Part shown: positions 35,151 to 44,946 of the stretch, piece by piece
Layout: every line of letters starts with the position of its first letter
Position numbering within the stretch: the first letter of the stretch is position 1
Program-made: the position numbers and the translations under genes
Notes under the pieces: model-generated
Seen by the model: only the letters and a program-made list of their open reading frames with translations
Told to the model about the DNA's origin: nothing
The model's database searches: none
NCBI GenBank assembly: GCA_903953565.1
Contig: CAJBKE010000004.1
Coordinates: forward strand, 140,594 to 204,593
Length of the DNA: 64,000 nt
Direction: 5' to 3'
Source: an uncultured Verrucomicrobiota bacterium
Lineage (GTDB): Bacteria; Verrucomicrobiota; Verrucomicrobiia; Chthoniobacterales; JACTMZ01

Positions 35151-35268
35151 GATTGCGTAGACTATTAGATTGCCTAATAGTTGCAACGCTTAAGATCGGC
35201 CTCCGGATGCGTTTACTGCGTCGGGAGCACTTGCACTGACCGCGGAGCCGCTATACCGGTCAGGCCTG

Positions 35269-35988
35269 ATGAAAACCCTACCTCTGATTCTGGTCGGCAC
35301 CCTGCTCGCTTCTTCTCACGCTCTCCTCGCCCGGGGCGGTGGCGGCGGCGGTGGTGATTTTCGTGGCGGTGATTTCGGCGGGGGCGGACTCCGGGAGGAA
35401 GGAGTGGACGATGCCGCGTTCCGGCAGGAGGCCCCGCGGGTCGATGAAAGCATCGATGGTGACGCCGCCTTGGCGCGTCAGGACGACGACGCGACCATCG
35501 ATCGCACCGGTCAGGACAGCTTTCGCATCAACGACAACAACGGCTCGGCCGCCGTCAACGTCCGCCCCGAAGGCGATGACACAGCCAACGTCAATGTGCG
35601 CACCGCCGACGGACGCGACTACGACACCACCGTGGCGGGGCCGGATGGCTACCGCGCCGGCTACGTCTGGCAGAACGGCGACTATGTGGCCGTCAACTGT
35701 GATCCGTTCGTGCCCTACGCCGCTCCGTTCGGCATGTGGGCCGGATGGAACATTGTTACCCAGCCCGAATACGTCCAATACCCGGTCTACGCCACCTACC
35801 CGGTCGAAACGGCCGTCGAAGTCGCCCTGCAAAAGCTCGGCCTCTACACCGGACCGATCGACGGCAACGCCGCTTCCTGCGCCGGCGCCATCGAGCAATA
35901 TCAGTCGCAGAACAACATGCCGGTCACCGGCACAATCACGCCGGAATTGCTCACTGCGTTGGGCATCCAAGCAAGTTTCGGTCAGTAG
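35269..35988 (+). CDS. Secreted protein with C-terminal peptidoglycan-binding-like domain
   Basis: Signal peptide, Gly-rich stretch, C-term VEVALQKLGLYTGPIDGNAASCAGAIEQYQSQNNMPVTGTITPELLTALG. Confidence 0.75.
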   Translation: MKTLPLILVGTLLASSHALLARGGGGGGGDFRGGDFGGGGLREEGVDDAAFRQEAPRVDESIDGDAALARQDDDATIDRTGQDSFRINDNNGSAAVNVRPEGDDTANVNVRTADGRDYDTTVAGPDGYRAGYVWQNGDYVAVNCDPFVPYAAPFGMWAGWNIVTQPEYVQYPVYATYPVETAVEVALQKLGLYTGPIDGNAASCAGAIEQYQSQNNMPVTGTITPELLTALGIQASFGQ

Positions 35989-36054
35989 GTGGATTGCGAT
36001 GTCCTCATCGCGATAACCTCCCTCACCGATCGCGCCCGGAGGGCACGATCCACC
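35987..36054. repeat. Palindromic intergenic element (GGTGGAT...ATCCACC ends)
   Basis: AGGTGGATTGCGATGTCCTCATCGCGAT...GGGCACGATCCACC; first 28 nt match 43171-43198 with 4 mismatches. Confidence 0.65.
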
Positions 36055-36087
36055 TTGGGCATCCAAGCCAGCTTCCAGTAGTCACGC

Positions 36088-37389
36088 TCAACGCGGCGCC
36101 AGAATCCCGGCCACCGCGCCGGTCATGAAACAGGCGAGGTTGGCGCCGATCAGCGCTCTCCATCCGAGCTGCGCCAGGGTCTGACGCTGCGATGGCGCCA
36201 TCGCACCGATGCCGCCGATCTGCACACCGATAGAGACAAAGTTGGCGAAGCCGGTCAGCGCGTAGGTCAGGATCATCAGGTTGCGTGGATCCGTGTAGAG
36301 CCCGGCCGCCTTCATCTCGCCGAGGCGGACAAAGGACACAAATTCGTTGAGCACGGTGCGCAGGCCGAGAAACTCACCCGACTGCAAGACGGCGTCGCCG
36401 CTGATCCCCATGAGCCAGGCAATGGGTGCAAAAAGGATCCCCAAGATGAATTCAAGCGAAAATCCCTCGTAGACGCCGTTGGTCCATTGCGCGACCAACT
36501 CGTTCAGTCCGGTCGGCGCACCGATCCATTGCCCGAGAATAAAATTCACAAAGGCCACCAGCGCGGTGAAGACAAGGAGCATGGCGCCGACATTGACCGC
36601 CAGCTTCACGCCCTCGGTGGTGCCGTGACAAATCGCATCGAGCAGGTTCACGCCGTTGCGCTCCGGCGCGAGCTGCAGTGATTTGTCCACTTCTTCGGTC
36701 TGCGGCAGCAGGATTTTCGACATGAGCAACGCCGCCGGCACGGAAATGACCGACGCCGTGAGCAAGTGCGTGGCGAAGACGAGTTGCTGCTGCGGGTCCC
36801 CTGCTCCAAGCAGACTGATATAGGCCACCATGACCGCACCGGCCACGGTGGCCATGCCCCCGACCATGACGCACAAAATTTCCGACCGCGTCATGCCGGC
36901 CAGCCATGGACGGATAAGCAGCGGTGCTTCGGTTTGCCCGAGAAACACATTCGCAGTGGCGGAGAGCGTCTCCGGCCCGGAAAGACGCATCGTCTTCGAG
37001 AAAAGCCACGCCATGCCACGCACGATTCTCTGCAGGATTCCCAGGTAGTAGAGCGCGGCACTGAACGCGGAGAAAAAGATGACCGAGGGCAGCACGGCGA
37101 GCGCAAAAATCACCCCGTGGGTCTGCTCGTCGAGCAATGTCCCGAAAAGAAACCGCGTTCCCTCGGCCGTGAAGCCGAGCAGCTTGACGAAGAAAAGTCC
37201 GACCGCTTCGACCGCGACGCGCACCGGCGGAAAATGGATAACGAGGGCGGCGAGGACGAATTGCAGGGCGATCCCGACCCCCACCACGCGCCAGGGGATA
37301 TTTTTCCGATCGGCGCTGAACAGGACGGCGATACCGAGAAAGACCGCTATACCGAGGAAACCGCGACAAAGATCGACGAACGTTTCCAC
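36088..37389 (-). CDS. NupC-family concentrative nucleoside transporter
   Basis: FLGQTEAPLLIRPWLAGMTRSEILCVMVGGMATVAGAVMVAY...GFANFVSIGVQIGGIGAMAPSQR; GTG start at 37389 preferred. Confidence 0.9.
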   Translation of the reverse strand: METFVDLCRGFLGIAVFLGIAVLFSADRKNIPWRVVGVGIALQFVLAALVIHFPPVRVAVEAVGLFFVKLLGFTAEGTRFLFGTLLDEQTHGVIFALAVLPSVIFFSAFSAALYYLGILQRIVRGMAWLFSKTMRLSGPETLSATANVFLGQTEAPLLIRPWLAGMTRSEILCVMVGGMATVAGAVMVAYISLLGAGDPQQQLVFATHLLTASVISVPAALLMSKILLPQTEEVDKSLQLAPERNGVNLLDAICHGTTEGVKLAVNVGAMLLVFTALVAFVNFILGQWIGAPTGLNELVAQWTNGVYEGFSLEFILGILFAPIAWLMGISGDAVLQSGEFLGLRTVLNEFVSFVRLGEMKAAGLYTDPRNLMILTYALTGFANFVSIGVQIGGIGAMAPSQRQTLAQLGWRALIGANLACFMTGAVAGILAPR

Positions 37390-37561
37390 GGTGCGCGGGC
37401 GGGGAACAAAAACCGCGCAACGTTCAGCGCCCGCCGCCGCGGTTGTCGCGCCGCGCCTGCTTGCGCGCTTGCGCCGCACGTTGATGCGTGCCGATCCGTT
37501 TCCCGACCGCGGTCTTGTTGGATTTCTTCAAGCTCTTCGTTTTTTTCATAAATGATCCTGA

Positions 37562-38974
37562 TCAATGCATACCAGAGTCGCCGGCCAGAGTCTTGGCCAT
37601 ATCGCCGACCACCGCTTTGGCATCGCCGAACACCATGAGCGTTTTGTCCATGGCATAAAGTTCATTGTCGATCCCGGCAAAGCCCGGCTTCATCGAACGC
37701 TTCACCGCGAGCACCGTCTTGGCGCGGTCGGCCTCGATGATCGGCATGCCATGGATCGGCGACTTCGGATTGTTCTTCGCCGCGGGATTGACCACGTCAT
37801 TGGCCCCGAGCACCAGCACCACGTCCACTTGCGGCATCTCCGGGTTGATCTCGTCCATTTCGACCAAGTCATCGTAGGGAATATCCGCCTCGGCCAGCAG
37901 CACATTCATGTGACCCGGCATGCGACCAGCCACCGGATGAATGGCGAACTTCACCTTGATGCCGCGTTTGGTCAGCTGATCGTAAAGTTCGCGCACGCGG
38001 TGCTGGGCCTGCGCTACGGCCATGCCGTATCCGGGGACAATGACCACCGTGTCGGCCTGCTCCATAATCTCCGCCGCCTCCGCTGCCGTGGCGCTCTTCA
38101 CCGTCTGCCCCTCCTGCCCTCCCGTATCGGCCTGCGCGCTGCCGAACGCGCCAAAGAGCACATTGCTGAAGCTCCGATTCATCGCCTTGCACATGATGAT
38201 GGACAGAATCAGTCCGGACGAACCATCGAGCGCACCGGCAATGATGAGCAACGTGTTGTCCAAGACAAAGCCCATGGCCACGGCGGACAACCCCGCATAA
38301 GCATTGAGCAGCGCAATGACAGTCGGCATGTCGGCCCCACCGATCGGAATGATCAACATTACCCCGAAGGCCAGGGAAAGAGTGATCAATAGCGGAAACA
38401 AAAAGGTCAGCTGTGGATTAATGATAAGCCCCACGGCACACGCGATGGCCCCGCCCAAGGTGAGAAAGTTCACGATGAGCTGACCTCGATACGTAATCGG
38501 ACGCCCCGGCAGGATTTCCTGCAACTTGCCCGCGGCCATGAGGCTGCCGGTGAAGGTGAGGAATCCCAGAATGACCTCCGCCGAAATGGCGAACATCCGG
38601 AACGTGGTTAGGTTGTGTCCGCCATCGTGGATCCACAGGTAGTATTTCGCCGTGCCGACCAGGCCCGCGGCCAATCCGCCGAAGGCATGCGACAAAGCTG
38701 TCCGCTGCGGCACCGCAGTGAGTGGCACTTTGGAGAGCGGCACACCGATGAGGCCGCCGACCATGACGGCCAGTGCGATCCACGGCAGGCTGGAAACGGC
38801 CACGGCCGGATTGAGCAAGGTGCCACCGATGCCGAGGACCATGGCCCAGACCCCTGCCCACACGCCGCGCCGCGCGCTCTGCGGCGAATTCATCCACTTG
38901 AGCGAAAAAATGAAGAGCACACTGGCCACCAAATAGGCCAGCTGCACAACCGCGTCCCGCGACTCCGGAGTCAT
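37562..38974 (-). CDS. pntB: NAD(P) transhydrogenase beta subunit
   Basis: PIGGADMPTVIALLNAYAGLSAVAMGFVL...VVIVPGYGMAVAQAQHRVREL...KFAIHPVAGRMPGHMNVLLAEADIPYD. Confidence 0.96.
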   Translation of the reverse strand: MTPESRDAVVQLAYLVASVLFIFSLKWMNSPQSARRGVWAGVWAMVLGIGGTLLNPAVAVSSLPWIALAVMVGGLIGVPLSKVPLTAVPQRTALSHAFGGLAAGLVGTAKYYLWIHDGGHNLTTFRMFAISAEVILGFLTFTGSLMAAGKLQEILPGRPITYRGQLIVNFLTLGGAIACAVGLIINPQLTFLFPLLITLSLAFGVMLIIPIGGADMPTVIALLNAYAGLSAVAMGFVLDNTLLIIAGALDGSSGLILSIIMCKAMNRSFSNVLFGAFGSAQADTGGQEGQTVKSATAAEAAEIMEQADTVVIVPGYGMAVAQAQHRVRELYDQLTKRGIKVKFAIHPVAGRMPGHMNVLLAEADIPYDDLVEMDEINPEMPQVDVVLVLGANDVVNPAAKNNPKSPIHGMPIIEADRAKTVLAVKRSMKPGFAGIDNELYAMDKTLMVFGDAKAVVGDMAKTLAGDSGMH

Positions 38975-39318
38975 GATTTATCCTCCGGTTTGCGGCTCTT
39001 GAACATCTTGAGCATGCGGTTGGTGATGAGGAAACCGCTCACGATGTTGACCGAGGCCGCCGCAATGGCGATGAGCCCAAGAATGGTGATCCACAATGGA
39101 TGGTCGTCGCCCACTTGCGGACCGGCGACCAGAATGGCGCCGACAATGACGATGGCCGAGATGGCATTGGTCAGCGACATCAGCGGCGTGTGCAGCAATC
39201 GCGAGACATTGCGGATGACTTCCAATCCGATGAACGTGGCCAGAATGAAAACAAAGATCAGCGGAATGTAAGCATTGAGCCCGTCGGGCGCGGCAGCAGC
39301 GAGGAGAGGAGTCATCAT
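38971..39318 (-). CDS. NAD(P) transhydrogenase alpha subunit, membrane part (PntAB-like)
   Basis: FILATFIGLEVIRNVSRLLHTPLMSLTNAISAIVIVGAI...GFLITNRMLKMFK. Confidence 0.93.
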   Translation of the reverse strand: MMTPLLAAAAPDGLNAYIPLIFVFILATFIGLEVIRNVSRLLHTPLMSLTNAISAIVIVGAILVAGPQVGDDHPLWITILGLIAIAAASVNIVSGFLITNRMLKMFKSRKPEDKS

Positions 39319-40433
39319 GATTGGGCCCGGAATTGCGGATGCACGACTTGGCCACCGTGGGTCAACAGGCAGCCGGAAAGGATTTCTTCGGACGGATCGA
39401 TCTTCAGCGACTTCGATTCCTTGTCCCACAGGTGCTCGATCAGCGCGAGGTAGTTGTTCGAAAGCATTTGGCTGGCATTGACCGCCACATGGTCGGCGAG
39501 ATTGCGCGCACCGATCAGCAAGGCGCCGCCGACCTTATTCTCCACGCCTGGCTCGGAGCCTTCCACATTGCCACCGGTTGCCGCGGCCATGTCGATGACC
39601 ACGCTGCCCGGACGCATGGCTTCGACCATCGTTGTGGTGAGAATACGTGGAGCCGGACGGCCGAAGACTTGCGCCGTGGTGATGACGACGTCCGATTGCG
39701 CGACCTGCTTGGCCATCACCTCGCGTTGCTTGGCCAATTGCTCTTCGGTCAGCGCCTTGGCATAGCCCTGCTCCGTTTGCCCGGTTTCGCCCAGATCCAC
39801 TTTGACAAACTTGGCACCGAGACTCTGCACCTGTTCCTCCACCGCCGGACGCGTGTCGAAGGCTTCGACTTTGGCTCCAAGTCGTTTCGCCGTGGCAATG
39901 GCCTGCAGCCCCGCGACGCCGGCACCGATGATGAAGACCTTCGCTGCGGCAATCGTCCCCGACGGAGTCATCATCATGGGGAATACGCGATCCAAACGCT
40001 CCGCCCCGAGAATGACCGCAGCATAACCCGCGAGACTGGCCTGCGAGCTGAGCACATCCATCTTCTGCGCGATCGTCGTGCGCGGAATCATTTCCACGCT
40101 GATTGCGGACACACCCGCCGCTGCGAGCTCGTCGACCAAAGCGCGCTCCCGGAAGGGATCGAGATTGCTGATGTGCACTGCACCCCGCGCCGCGGCGCCC
40201 GGCATCGTGGGTTTGTCCACGCGCACGACAAGACCCGCCTCGGAAAGAGCCTTTGTCGCATCGCTGACCACCTCGGCTCCCTTGGCCGCATACTGCTCGT
40301 CACTCCAGCCTGAAGCGGCACCAAGCCCTGACTCCACCACGACCTGCAAGCCGGCCTTGGTCAGTTTGCCGGCATTATCGGGAGTCAGCGCGATACGTGC
40401 TGCTCCTGGTTCACGGGGGAAGAAAACCGTCAT
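39315..40433 (-). CDS. NAD(P) transhydrogenase alpha subunit, NAD-binding part (PntAA-like)
   Basis: FFPREPGAARIALTPDNAGKLTKAGLQVVVESGLGAASGWSDE...VFIIGAGVAGLQAIATAKRLGAKVEAFDTRPAVEEQVQSLGAKF; ATG 40433. Confidence 0.95.
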   Translation of the reverse strand: MTVFFPREPGAARIALTPDNAGKLTKAGLQVVVESGLGAASGWSDEQYAAKGAEVVSDATKALSEAGLVVRVDKPTMPGAAARGAVHISNLDPFRERALVDELAAAGVSAISVEMIPRTTIAQKMDVLSSQASLAGYAAVILGAERLDRVFPMMMTPSGTIAAAKVFIIGAGVAGLQAIATAKRLGAKVEAFDTRPAVEEQVQSLGAKFVKVDLGETGQTEQGYAKALTEEQLAKQREVMAKQVAQSDVVITTAQVFGRPAPRILTTTMVEAMRPGSVVIDMAAATGGNVEGSEPGVENKVGGALLIGARNLADHVAVNASQMLSNNYLALIEHLWDKESKSLKIDPSEEILSGCLLTHGGQVVHPQFRAQS

Positions 40434-40512
40434 GAGCTGTCCCCGGCTTATAGGCACCGCAGCGCCCCGCGACAACGCGAATATTTCGCCGCGCGAAGAA
40501 CCGGGAACCGGT

Positions 40513-41397
40513 TCAACGATCACCCGCCGGCTGCAGCAGACGACGCATTGTTTCGATCGACACGCAATCGCGGAATACCATTTGTACATCCTCCGCCGCG
40601 GGTTCTTCGCCTTCCTCCGTATCGGCCAAGAGCGCCGCCGTGGTGGAAACAGTGCCGACCACCTTACCCGCCGCATTGAGCACAGGAGCGCCCGAGCTGC
40701 CCGCTCCATAATCCGCTGTCACCGTGACCCAAGTGCGCCGCACCTTGTCCTCGCCGCCCGATTCGGAAAACACCCGCGATACAATCCCCTCGCTCAGCGT
40801 GTAGAAACGTCCGTCCGGATGACCAATCACCCGCACCGCTTCCCCGGTGCGCACTCCATCCGCCAAAGACAAAGCGGACAACTCCGCATCACCCGGATCG
40901 ATTTCCAAAATGGCCGCGTCCCCATCGCGATCCGAGGCCAGCACGCGACGCACGGCGAATACCCGCCCATCAAAAGTCATCACGCCGAGCTCACCCGCCT
41001 TCTTGTCCTCGAGCACATGGTGGTTCGTCACAATGCGTCCGCGCGGATCGATCACCCACCCCGTGCTGACCGCACCCATGTGCGTTGTCTTGCAGTCCGC
41101 GCAATATTCCGCCGAACCGACAATGACCACCGCCCGGCATGCCTGCTCGTAATCCGAAGCCGCTTCTCCTGACCCTTCATCAACCTCGACGATCTTCCCC
41201 TGCGCTGCGGCCAGAGCCTCGATAGCCTCCGCGCCACTGATTCCGTCCACGCCCGCCTGCTGCAAGCCCTCGGTGAACTTCGCCTCCAAGGCCGCATCAT
41301 CGATCACCGGCGCCGCCTGCGCCGCGGCAAGAGAAAGCAGCAAACAAAACAAACCACCACGGACTCCACGTGCTCGCCTCTTTCTCTCAACCCTCAT
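40513..41397 (-). CDS. Trypsin-like (S1C-type) serine protease
   Basis: GWVIDPRGRIVTNHHVLE...DAAILEID...GYGAGSSGAPVLNAAGKVVG-like triad context (TADYGAGSSGAPVLNAAGKVVGTVS). Confidence 0.85.
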   Translation of the reverse strand: MRVERKRRARGVRGGLFCLLLSLAAAQAAPVIDDAALEAKFTEGLQQAGVDGISGAEAIEALAAAQGKIVEVDEGSGEAASDYEQACRAVVIVGSAEYCADCKTTHMGAVSTGWVIDPRGRIVTNHHVLEDKKAGELGVMTFDGRVFAVRRVLASDRDGDAAILEIDPGDAELSALSLADGVRTGEAVRVIGHPDGRFYTLSEGIVSRVFSESGGEDKVRRTWVTVTADYGAGSSGAPVLNAAGKVVGTVSTTAALLADTEEGEEPAAEDVQMVFRDCVSIETMRRLLQPAGDR

Positions 41398-41417
41398 CAC
41401 TCAACCCTCAACTCCCC
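41382..41417. repeat. TTGAGGG-family repeat end (solo)
   Basis: TCTCTCAACCCTCATCACTCAACCCTCAACTCCCCT between PDZ-gene stop and protease start. Confidence 0.7.
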
Positions 41418-42695
41418 TCAGCTTCCCGGCCGGAAAATGATCTGCTCGCGTCCGAGTGTCACCACGCGCGGCGGCGAACCGTCCCCCGATTGCACCTGAA
41501 GCGTCACACGCGTGTTGGGCTCGCCCTGGATCATGCGGACCACATCACCCAGGGGGCGGTTGCGCGAGTTGACCCACGATCCGCTGGCATCCGCGATGGC
41601 GAGAACACGATCGCCGCCGCGCAATTCGCCGCTGGCGCTGGCCGGGCCTCCCGGCACGAGCGAATCGAGCACCGGCAGACCATCAGCGCCGGCGGACAAA
41701 CGCGCACCGATCCCGATGGGCGCCGCGCTGCGGATGCCCCGCTTGGCCGCTTCGCGATCTGCCTGGTTGCTCAAGGAATCCGACCATTGCATTGCCGCCA
41801 AAGTATCATTGGCCGCCCACTGCGACGCGATCTGCCGTGCCGTGCGTTGGCGCACTTCGCCATCTTCCGGCGGCATCTGGGCGAACGTCTGCGCGGCGCC
41901 CACCGGGTCGGTCTTCACCTGCTCGGCCAGCACGCGGCTCATCAGGCGCGCCCGTGTTTGTGGATCCGGCACCTGCAGCGCCCAAGCGCGGGCTGCTTCC
42001 GGCGCGGTCGACGCCCAACCCGAAACAAAACGGGAAAGAAAACGCGTCTGCTGCCAATCCGTCAGCCCATCACCCATGGCCAAGGCGGCAGTGGGATCGG
42101 TCGCGGCCAACTTCTCCGCCGTCCGGGAGAGCACACCCACCCGCTGATCGCTGGAAAGAAATTCATTCGCCATGCCCGCCGCCTGCTGCGGGGTGATTTT
42201 CCCGCTGTTCATCAATTGCAAAGCGAGTGCGCCCGCCACGCCGAAGCGGCCGATATCGCCGCGCTGCGCCAATTCCGTCACAGTTGATCCCGACCACTCG
42301 CCGAGCAGGGCGAGCATGGCCATATCCTGCGACTCCGCATCCGGCAATTCTCTGACCCGCGCCATGGCTGCCTCCACCCCTTGGGCCGCGATCGGGCGAA
42401 ACATGGCATTGAGGTAGTCCTCGCGCGCCCGCCCGTTCTCGACTTCCACCTGTGCCGCAGACGCGCCCGTTTTCGGCGCCGCAGCCCCGTTCTTTTTCAC
42501 CGATGCCTTGGCCGCGCCGGCAAATCCCTCCTCGGGCGCCTCTTGCTCGCGCTCTGCTCCGCCCGCCTGTTCCGCAGCCGTTCCTTCCGGCACGTCCGCT
42601 GCTGCAATCCCGCCCGCTCCGGAATAGAAGATGCCACCCGCCAGCAGAACGCCGGCGAGGAGCAGGACGGCCACAATCACGCGCTGCTTTTTCAT
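41418..42695 (-). CDS. Membrane/secreted protein with C-terminal PDZ-like domain
   Basis: N-terminal TM MKKQRVIVAVLLLAGVLLAG; C-term GARLSAGADGLPVLDSLVPGGPASASGELRGGDRVLAIADASGSWV. Confidence 0.75.
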   Translation of the reverse strand: MKKQRVIVAVLLLAGVLLAGGIFYSGAGGIAAADVPEGTAAEQAGGAEREQEAPEEGFAGAAKASVKKNGAAAPKTGASAAQVEVENGRAREDYLNAMFRPIAAQGVEAAMARVRELPDAESQDMAMLALLGEWSGSTVTELAQRGDIGRFGVAGALALQLMNSGKITPQQAAGMANEFLSSDQRVGVLSRTAEKLAATDPTAALAMGDGLTDWQQTRFLSRFVSGWASTAPEAARAWALQVPDPQTRARLMSRVLAEQVKTDPVGAAQTFAQMPPEDGEVRQRTARQIASQWAANDTLAAMQWSDSLSNQADREAAKRGIRSAAPIGIGARLSAGADGLPVLDSLVPGGPASASGELRGGDRVLAIADASGSWVNSRNRPLGDVVRMIQGEPNTRVTLQVQSGDGSPPRVVTLGREQIIFRPGS

Positions 42696-42826
42696 CTCCA
42701 CAACCTACAAAGTGTCCACGCCGACCCTTGGTTCAAGCATTGTTTTGCCAAAGCTTACGCCCGGAAAAATGCCGCGCAGATTAAACCGCGTTGACCGGGA
42801 ACGCTCTCCATCCTCTAATGCCCCTG

Positions 42827-42988
42827 ATGAAGGCCATGCTTCTCCGTGTTCTCCTCGCCGCGGCAATCGCGCCATGCCTCACAGGTTGCGCGCTGCTCTT
42901 TCCTCAAGCGCCCACCGAGGTTCGCAACACCCGGATGCATGTCGACAGCAGCCCGATCTATTACGGCGGCCCGCTGTATCCGCGCTGA
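42827..42988 (+). CDS. Small putative lipoprotein
   Basis: MKAMLLRVLLAAAIAPCLTGCALLFPQ lipobox; short ORF. Confidence 0.5.
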   Translation: MKAMLLRVLLAAAIAPCLTGCALLFPQAPTEVRNTRMHVDSSPIYYGGPLYPR

Positions 42989-43019
42989 TTCGACAGCTGC
43001 AATACAGCCTCTGATTTCG

Positions 43020-43101
43020 GGTAGGGCGGGGCCTCCGGACCCGCCGTGTGCCCCCAAAGAAGAGCGATCATCCCGGCGCGCCGAGGACGTCGCGCCCTAC
43101 C
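43020..43101. repeat. REP-like palindromic element (GGTAGGGCG...CGCCCTACC)
   Basis: 9-bp inverted ends plus an internal GGCGGG..CCCGCC hairpin. Confidence 0.6.
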
Positions 43102-43170
43102 TTTTCATCCATGTTGATCACCCAGCTACTTCCCGGCACGCTTTACCCGCGCCGATTCCACAGCTGCATG

Positions 43171-43198
43171 AGGTGGATCGCGATTTCCCTATCGCGAT
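43171..43198. repeat. Second copy (partial) of the AGGTGGATYGCGAT element
   Basis: AGGTGGATCGCGATTTCCCTATCGCGAT. Confidence 0.6.
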
Positions 43199-43296
43199 TT
43201 CCAGCGTTCACGACAACGCAACGGTCTCTGATACGCACAAGGCTCCAAGAAGAACCCGTGACGGGCGCGCGCTAAAAGGATAACTCTTCGGGTTGC

Positions 43297-44946
43297 ATGG
43301 ATAAATTGACCTTCGACCGGCTAGGGCTTTCGCCGGAAGTTTTGAAAGCCGTCGCCGCGTTGGGTTTCGAGGAGGCGGCTCCGATCCAGGCGGCTGCCAT
43401 CCCGGTTCTGCTTGAGGGACGCGATGTCGTCGGACAATCGCAGACCGGCTCGGGCAAAACGGCGGCCTTTGCCATTCCGGCCATCGAGCTGTCCGTCGCC
43501 GCCGAGCGCGCCGTGCAGGTGTTGGTGCTTTGTCCCACGCGGGAGCTGGCCACCCAGGTGGCGGAGCAAGTGCACAAATTGGCCGCCTTCAAGCGTGGCA
43601 TGCAGGCGCTGCCGGTTTATGGCGGGGCGTCTTTCGAGCGGCAGGCCTATGAGCTGAAGCGCGGCGTCCAGATTGTTATCGGGACACCGGGCCGCGTCAT
43701 TGATCACTTGGAGCGCGGCACGATGAATTTGGACCGCGTGCGACTCGTCGTGCTCGATGAAGCGGATCGCATGCTCGACATGGGATTCCGCGATGACATC
43801 CGCAAGATCCTCGATTCGGTGCCGGAACAGCGGCAAACCGCGTTCTTTTCGGCCACCATGTCGCCGGGCATCCGCAGTCTGATCAACCGCTATTCCCGCG
43901 AGCCCGTCGCATTGCAAATCGAGCAGAAGGAGGTTGCGGCGCCCGCGATCGAACAATGGTTCTACGAAGTGCCGCCGCGGGGGAAGTTCGACGCCTTGAT
44001 GCGGTTGATCGATTTCCATGCGTTCCGTTCGGGCGTCATTTTCTGCAACACGCAGCGGATGGTCGATCAGTTGGCCGATGACCTGCAGGCGCAGGGCGTG
44101 CCGGCCGATCGCTTGCACGGGGGCATCGCGCAGGCGCAGCGCACGCGTGTCATGAACAAATTCAAAAAGGCCGGATTCGAATTTCTGGTCGCGACGGACG
44201 TGGCCGCGCGCGGCATCGACGTGCACGATCTGGAGTTGGTCGTGAATTTCGATCTGCCCTACGATCCGGAGGATTACGTGCATCGCATCGGAAGAACCGG
44301 GCGCGCGGGCAAACATGGCATGGCGGTGACTCTGGTCAGCGGTCGCGATCTGCGCAAAATCCAGTTTCTCGAACGTTTCGCCCGCACGAAGATCCGTCGG
44401 GGAACGCTGCCCACGGCGGGCGAAATCGGGGAAAAGCGGGCGGACGCACTCTTGTCGAAAGTGCGCACGGTGTTGGACGAAGGCACCTGGCGCGGCCAGG
44501 CTTCTTTGGTTGACCGCTTGCTCGAGGAAGGCGTCGACTCCACGGAATTGGCGGCCGCACTGTTTCAGATCCTGACCGGACCGGCGCCCGAGGCCACCGA
44601 GACCGTGGCTCCGGCCAAAGCCGCCCTGCCCTCACCGGACCGCGCAGTGGCTGCGAAAAGCGCTCCCCCGAAGTCCCGCGGCGGTCGCGCGTGGATTACG
44701 CTCAGTCTCGGACGCGGTGAGCTGTCCGGACCGCGTGATGTGGTCGATCTGTTCGTGGATTATGCCGGTCTTTCCGCGCAGGACGTCGGGCGGATCGAGT
44801 TGGGTGATGGCTCCTCGCTCGTCGAAGTGCCCGCTGGCTTTGCCCAAGGACTATCAACGGGCGGGAACTGGTTCGAGACCGCGAATGGCAGCGTGAACAT
44901 TTCCCCCGTGGCCGAGGCGCAAAAGGGGCGGAAGACGCGCCGTTGA
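43297..44946 (+). CDS. DEAD-box RNA helicase
   Basis: QSQTGSGKTAAFAIP, PTRELATQVAEQV, VLDEADRMLDMGF, FSATM, HRIGRTGRAG; C-terminal DbpA-like RNA-binding domain. Confidence 0.95.
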   Translation: MDKLTFDRLGLSPEVLKAVAALGFEEAAPIQAAAIPVLLEGRDVVGQSQTGSGKTAAFAIPAIELSVAAERAVQVLVLCPTRELATQVAEQVHKLAAFKRGMQALPVYGGASFERQAYELKRGVQIVIGTPGRVIDHLERGTMNLDRVRLVVLDEADRMLDMGFRDDIRKILDSVPEQRQTAFFSATMSPGIRSLINRYSREPVALQIEQKEVAAPAIEQWFYEVPPRGKFDALMRLIDFHAFRSGVIFCNTQRMVDQLADDLQAQGVPADRLHGGIAQAQRTRVMNKFKKAGFEFLVATDVAARGIDVHDLELVVNFDLPYDPEDYVHRIGRTGRAGKHGMAVTLVSGRDLRKIQFLERFARTKIRRGTLPTAGEIGEKRADALLSKVRTVLDEGTWRGQASLVDRLLEEGVDSTELAAALFQILTGPAPEATETVAPAKAALPSPDRAVAAKSAPPKSRGGRAWITLSLGRGELSGPRDVVDLFVDYAGLSAQDVGRIELGDGSSLVEVPAGFAQGLSTGGNWFETANGSVNISPVAEAQKGRKTRR

